Of a DNA stretch of 64,000 bases, positions 60,794 to 64,000 are shown one piece after another (the first letter of the stretch is position 1; every line of letters begins with the position of its first letter). The notes below the pieces were generated by a model, which did not search any database, had not been told where the DNA came from, and was given only the letters and a program-made list of their open reading frames with translations. The stretch covers positions 310,001 to 374,000 of the forward strand of contig NZ_JAFBGL010000003.1 in the NCBI RefSeq assembly GCF_016811075.1, in the 5' to 3' direction. This DNA comes from Oceaniferula flava (GTDB lineage: Bacteria > Verrucomicrobiota > Verrucomicrobiia > Verrucomicrobiales > Akkermansiaceae). Both the position numbers and the translations under genes were made by a program.

Positions 60794-61579
60794 ATGAAGG
60801 AACTCAAGGATACTCAAAACGAATTCGACGATCGAAATATTGCGATCGACCGCGTAGGGGTCAAGGCTCTGCGCTTCCCCCTGCAAGTGCGTAACAAAGA
60901 CGGCAGCACCCAGCGCACCGTGGCCACCACCGCCCTCGCCGTGGATCTGCCACATCACTTCAAGGGCACGCACATGAGCCGCTTTGTCGAGGTGCTGAAC
61001 TCTCATGGCAACTGCCTCGATGTGCGGGAGATGAATGCGATTCCCAATGAGCTCCTCGAGCGATTGGAGGCGCGTAAGGCTCACGTGGAGTTTCGTTTTC
61101 CCTTTTTCCGAACCAAGGAGGCGCCTGTGACCAAGATGCCGGGTGTGATGGACTACGAGGTGGTTTTCGAATCGGAAGCCGATGTCGACGGCAATACCGA
61201 CTTTATTCTCACCGTATTGGTGAATGTGGCGACTCTCTGTCCTTGTTCGAAAGCGATCAGTGAGCGAGGTGCGCACAACCAGCGGGGGACCGTCACCTAT
61301 TCCGTGCGTTTCAAGGAGGCGATCTGGATTGAAGACCTGATTGATCTGGTGGAAACTTCTGCCAGCTGTGAGCTTTACAGCTTGCTCAAGCGTCCGGATG
61401 AAAAAGCAGTGACTGAAACCGCTTACGATAACCCAGTGTTCGTGGAGGACTTGGTTAGAAACATCGCAGCCCGTTCCAATGCCCAGGACAACATCATCTG
61501 GTATCGTGTGGAGGCTGAGAATCACGAATCGATCCACAATCACAACGCCTACGCAGTGGTGGAGAAATCCATGAGCTAA
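60794..61579 (+). CDS. folE2: GTP cyclohydrolase I, FolE2 type
   Basis: 261 residues from the ATG at 60794 (an ATG at 60767 adds nine residues overlapping the terminator). It makes 7,8-dihydroneopterin triphosphate from GTP, the first step to tetrahydrofolate and queuosine precursors. The FolE2 (GCYH-IB) pattern is clear: RVGVKALRFPLQVR, THMSRFVEVLN, ATLCPCSKAISERGAHNQRG with its metal-ligand Cys and His, and FVEDLVRNIAA near the end. FolE2 works with metals other than zinc and is often used when zinc is scarce; here it may be the only or the alternative enzyme. Confidence 0.95.
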   Translation: MKELKDTQNEFDDRNIAIDRVGVKALRFPLQVRNKDGSTQRTVATTALAVDLPHHFKGTHMSRFVEVLNSHGNCLDVREMNAIPNELLERLEARKAHVEFRFPFFRTKEAPVTKMPGVMDYEVVFESEADVDGNTDFILTVLVNVATLCPCSKAISERGAHNQRGTVTYSVRFKEAIWIEDLIDLVETSASCELYSLLKRPDEKAVTETAYDNPVFVEDLVRNIAARSNAQDNIIWYRVEAENHESIHNHNAYAVVEKSMS

Positions 61580-61632
61580 CGGCGTCTTAGCGATCCAAGT
61601 ATTCCATCTTTTTACTCCTTAGCCCAATCTCC

Positions 61633-62052
61633 ATGTCAGACGATAATACCCTCCGCCGACCCTATCTCACCCTGCCAGGCGTGACTGGCATGCCCAACTT
61701 GCGCGAACTCCTAGCCCAGATGCCGAACGAAAATAAACATCGCTTCGAATCCTCCGGAGAATTCATCCGCCGTCTGGCACATCGTGTGACCAAGTGGCGT
61801 GAAGGTTTGGCTGAAGGGGAGGAGCCGGCGATATTTGCCCTGATGAGTAATGGCGATGCCGTGGAGGTGCATACCTTGGGGGAGGATGGTCACTCTAGCG
61901 TGGTAGTCGAGGGCAGCCTGAATGGTTCTTCCTGCATGTTCATCAGCCACCAGTCGAGTTTTCAGGTGCTCTGTTACACCCGTAAGATTGTGGAGGAAAA
62001 GCCGAAGCGTAAAATTGGCTTCTACGTTGGCGGTGAGGAAATTGAGGCTTGA
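61633..62052 (+). CDS. Small protein of unknown function
   Basis: 139 residues, no signal peptide or membrane segment. N-terminal half is helical and basic (FIRRLAHRVTKWREGLAEGEEPAIFALM), the C-terminal half is beta-rich (VVVEGSLNGSSCMFISHQSSFQVLCYTRKI). No family recognised. It starts 53 bases after folE2 on the same strand and may be cotranscribed. Confidence 0.7.
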   Translation: MSDDNTLRRPYLTLPGVTGMPNLRELLAQMPNENKHRFESSGEFIRRLAHRVTKWREGLAEGEEPAIFALMSNGDAVEVHTLGEDGHSSVVVEGSLNGSSCMFISHQSSFQVLCYTRKIVEEKPKRKIGFYVGGEEIEA

Positions 62053-62091
62053 GCTAAGTCTTGAGCTCAAGTGCTGGCTCGGCGGCGTGCT

Positions 62092-62736
62092 CTACAAAGC
62101 GGTGTCTGTTTGTGGCAGGCGCAACCATGCTGCAGGGCTGCGAGAGCCTTCAACTTTCCATCCATCGTCTGTATGATGGAGTTTCAAGGTTTCGCGAGTT
62201 TTTTCTTCCTCGGCGTTCTGTTGCGCAATGACGACGCAGTTTTCACTGACTTCGGTCACTACTCCTATATGGCCACATTCGCCCTCGAGGAATACCATAA
62301 GGTCGCCAGCCATGGGGATTTCGTCGAGTCCGTTCTGGAATTGAATCAAACCAGGTTTGGGGTTGATGGCTCCTTGTTGGATAGCGGGGTCAAAGAAAGA
62401 TTTGGCCGAGGCCAAGTCGTCAGGCATTTTGAAGTTGTGAACTTGGTAATAATAGCGCCTGACGAATTCGGTGCTGATCCATTTGTTGCCAAATAAGTAG
62501 CCGTCTTCAGCTCGGTGCTCATCCTTGGTTCCGCAGCTTTGAGCCACCGGAGCATAGATTGGGATGCCTTGTTCAGTGTCGAGCACGCGAAGCTCTTCCT
62601 TCACATCGGACCTAGCCTTGTTTGGGGTTCCAATTGCGCCGATATTGAGCTCAAGTCGATCGTAATCAATCATAAACGGAACCCACAGAAAAGGGACCGT
62701 TAATATGGCAATTAAGATGAGCGTCTGACGAAACAC
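62092..62736 (-). CDS. Membrane-anchored CHAP-like protein with catalytic Cys replaced by Ser
   Basis: 214 residues. One N-terminal membrane segment (ILIAILTVPFLWVPFMI). The rest resembles a CHAP amidase/peptidase domain: GYLFGNKWISTEFVRRYYYQVHNF, where the family has W-x-C-x-E-F; Ser88 (codon AGC at 62473-62475) occupies the catalytic Cys position. The His (His156 in CGHIGVV) and a downstream Asn (AQQNA, Asn174) are retained. The domain begins after a YAPVAQSCG-like segment. It may have lost activity, or act as a serine variant, or bind a cell-wall or glutathionylspermidine-like ligand. It does not appear truncated. Confidence 0.72.
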   Translation of the reverse strand: MFRQTLILIAILTVPFLWVPFMIDYDRLELNIGAIGTPNKARSDVKEELRVLDTEQGIPIYAPVAQSCGTKDEHRAEDGYLFGNKWISTEFVRRYYYQVHNFKMPDDLASAKSFFDPAIQQGAINPKPGLIQFQNGLDEIPMAGDLMVFLEGECGHIGVVTEVSENCVVIAQQNAEEEKTRETLKLHHTDDGWKVEGSRSPAAWLRLPQTDTAL

Positions 62737-62943
62737 ACCTTCATTTTATTATGTTAGGTTAGGTTTTCAAGAACGATGTTAGAAATTTATGACACTTCCA
62801 CCTGTTCAGGGGGGCTGATTATAGTTCCTCGATAGTTGGGCAAATTGAAAACTTCTCAATTATCTGCGCAACTTCACGGAAGATTGGGTTTTATAGACAG
62901 AGTATTGCGTTTACGACGTTAAAGTGAATAGTGACTACCCAAC

Positions 62944-64000
62944 ATGACTGACCTACTTATTGCACCAGCCCGCGAGAGCGGATGTGAGGACTTGGAAGCT
63001 CTGGCTGATGTGGTCCAGAATGCCGCCGAGCAACAACGATCACCCATCGATGATGTGCTGGATTCTGGTGCTGTGGATGAGGAGCCCTACCTGCGAAATC
63101 TTGCTGAAAAAACAGGCATGGAATGGGTGTCTGAAATACCCGAGTTCACCGAAGTGGAGCCACTGCGCCAAGCTTGTGGCCCGAAGGTGGCTCTGGCGCA
63201 CCGCCTGCTACCGATGGCCTTGGAGTCCGATGGTGATCACGAGGGCGCGGCTCAGAGCATCGTTTTATTAACTTACGATCCTCTGAACTTGGTGGCACGT
63301 CAGGCAGCCACGCAGCAAATTCAGATTCCCATCATCTGGAAAATGGCCTCGCGTCGCCGGATTCACGAGTCGGTGAGAAAACTTTATGGGGTGGGGGCCG
63401 ATACCTTCGAGCAGATTCTCGAAGGCCGCGATCTCGACTACGACAATCTGGAAACCTCCGACGAAGCCAACGTCATCGACGCCGATGAGGACGAGGAGGC
63501 CAGCGTGGTGAAATTTGTAAACCAAATCATCCGCGAAGCTCTGCAGCAGAGCGCGACTGATATTCACGTGGAACCGCTGCATGATAATCTACGGATCCGC
63601 TACCGGATCGATGGCTTGCTGGTGGATGTCACCGTGCCTGATAACATCAAGGCTCTTCAGAGCTCGGTGATCGCCCGTCTGAAAATTATGTCGCACCTCG
63701 ATATCGCGGAGCGCCGCTTGCCGCAGGATGGTCGGATCAACCTGCAGTTCGAGGGTTCCACGATTGATGTTCGTGTCGCTACCGTGCCCACCGTCGAAGG
63801 TGAGAGCGTCAGTTTGCGTTTGTTGAACCAAGAAAAATTCACCATTGCCCGCTTGGGGATGGAGAAGTTTGTTCAGGACCGCATCGAGCAGCTGATCAAG
63901 CTTTCCAATGGAATTATCCTCATTACCGGACCCACAGGTTCGGGTAAATCGACCAGTCTTTATTCCTTCCTCAGTGAAGTGAACTCTCCGGATACTCGGA
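62944..64000 (+). CDS. GspE/PilB-type secretion or pilus ATPase (3' partial)
   Basis: The frame is open from the ATG at 62944 to the window end, giving the first ~352 residues. The N-terminal ~150 residues are a GSPII_E N-terminal domain (PIDDVLDSGAVDEEPYLRNLAEKTG). The catalytic domain begins near VVKFVNQIIREALQQSATDIHVEP and contains RIRYRIDGLLVDV, RLKIMSHLDIAERRLPQDGRI, RVATVPTVEGESVSLRLL and Walker A GPTGSGKSTSLY. The Asp boxes and second half lie outside. It powers type II secretion or type IV pili; which cannot be decided here. No pilin or secretin gene is visible in the window. Confidence 0.95.
   Translation, partial: MTDLLIAPARESGCEDLEALADVVQNAAEQQRSPIDDVLDSGAVDEEPYLRNLAEKTGMEWVSEIPEFTEVEPLRQACGPKVALAHRLLPMALESDGDHEGAAQSIVLLTYDPLNLVARQAATQQIQIPIIWKMASRRRIHESVRKLYGVGADTFEQILEGRDLDYDNLETSDEANVIDADEDEEASVVKFVNQIIREALQQSATDIHVEPLHDNLRIRYRIDGLLVDVTVPDNIKALQSSVIARLKIMSHLDIAERRLPQDGRINLQFEGSTIDVRVATVPTVEGESVSLRLLNQEKFTIARLGMEKFVQDRIEQLIKLSNGIILITGPTGSGKSTSLYSFLSEVNSPDTR

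Overview
The window reads as a chromosomal segment of a Gram-negative bacterium of the phylum Verrucomicrobiota, probably a Verrucomicrobiales-type marine or aquatic organism. This is inferred from gene content, not from a marker tree. The pointers are outer-membrane families (TamA/TamB, FadL, TorF-like porin, autotransporter barrel), a PEP-CTERM protein, ThuA, sorbosone-dehydrogenase-like and YdjY proteins, many small secreted proteins of unknown family, an OpcA next to Zwf, and an ECF sigma factor paired with a membrane Ser/Thr kinase. No rRNA, tRNA, CRISPR array, transposase or integrase was recognised.

Layout. 0-10 kb: the end of a nucleoside-symporter-like MFS gene, a secreted sugar dehydrogenase, an ECF sigma factor, ThuA and EF-hand secreted proteins, DAHP synthase, and a PAS-AraC regulator divergent from a large bifunctional PutA. 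10-17.8 kb: a porin-like barrel with a readable promoter and palindrome, then tamB-tamA and alr on the minus strand. 18-25 kb: three tightly packed genes for secreted proteins of unknown function, a small conserved-looking cytoplasmic protein, a redoxin-like protein without its cysteines, and zwf-opcA for entry into the oxidative pentose phosphate pathway. 25-34.7 kb: FadL, an HTH-metallo-beta-lactamase fusion, MutT, a phosphoesterase, an ABC export operon, a lipoprotein, rpsP, obgE and a VOC protein.

34.7-48 kb is the most unusual part. A 2,595-residue autotransporter has a passenger of about 1,800 residues made almost entirely of Gly-Gly-X / Gly-X-X repeats. The repeats are punctuated by a recurring beta-helix-like motif whose last four copies lie 452, 456 and 458 residues apart. 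Beyond an 800-base gap, and transcribed divergently, are an ECF sigma factor and a transmembrane Ser/Thr kinase with a large C-terminal sensor-like region. A lipoprotein and a small unknown gene lie on the other side. Outside the repeat itself the flanks are visibly more AT-rich than the neighbouring housekeeping genes. I propose that sigma factor, kinase and adhesin form one surface-sensing or adhesion system; this is inference from position only.

48-64 kb: a secreted prenyltransferase-repeat protein with a YdjY protein, trxB, two adjacent LysR-like regulators, a PEP-CTERM protein, the TrkA-TrkH potassium uptake pair, YqgE, a thioredoxin-like/SHD1 lipoprotein, a histone-H1-like/DksA fusion, rpmG (57 residues), rpsR, folE2, an unknown gene, a CHAP-like protein whose catalytic cysteine is a serine, and the first 1 kb of a GspE/PilB-type secretion ATPase that runs off the window.
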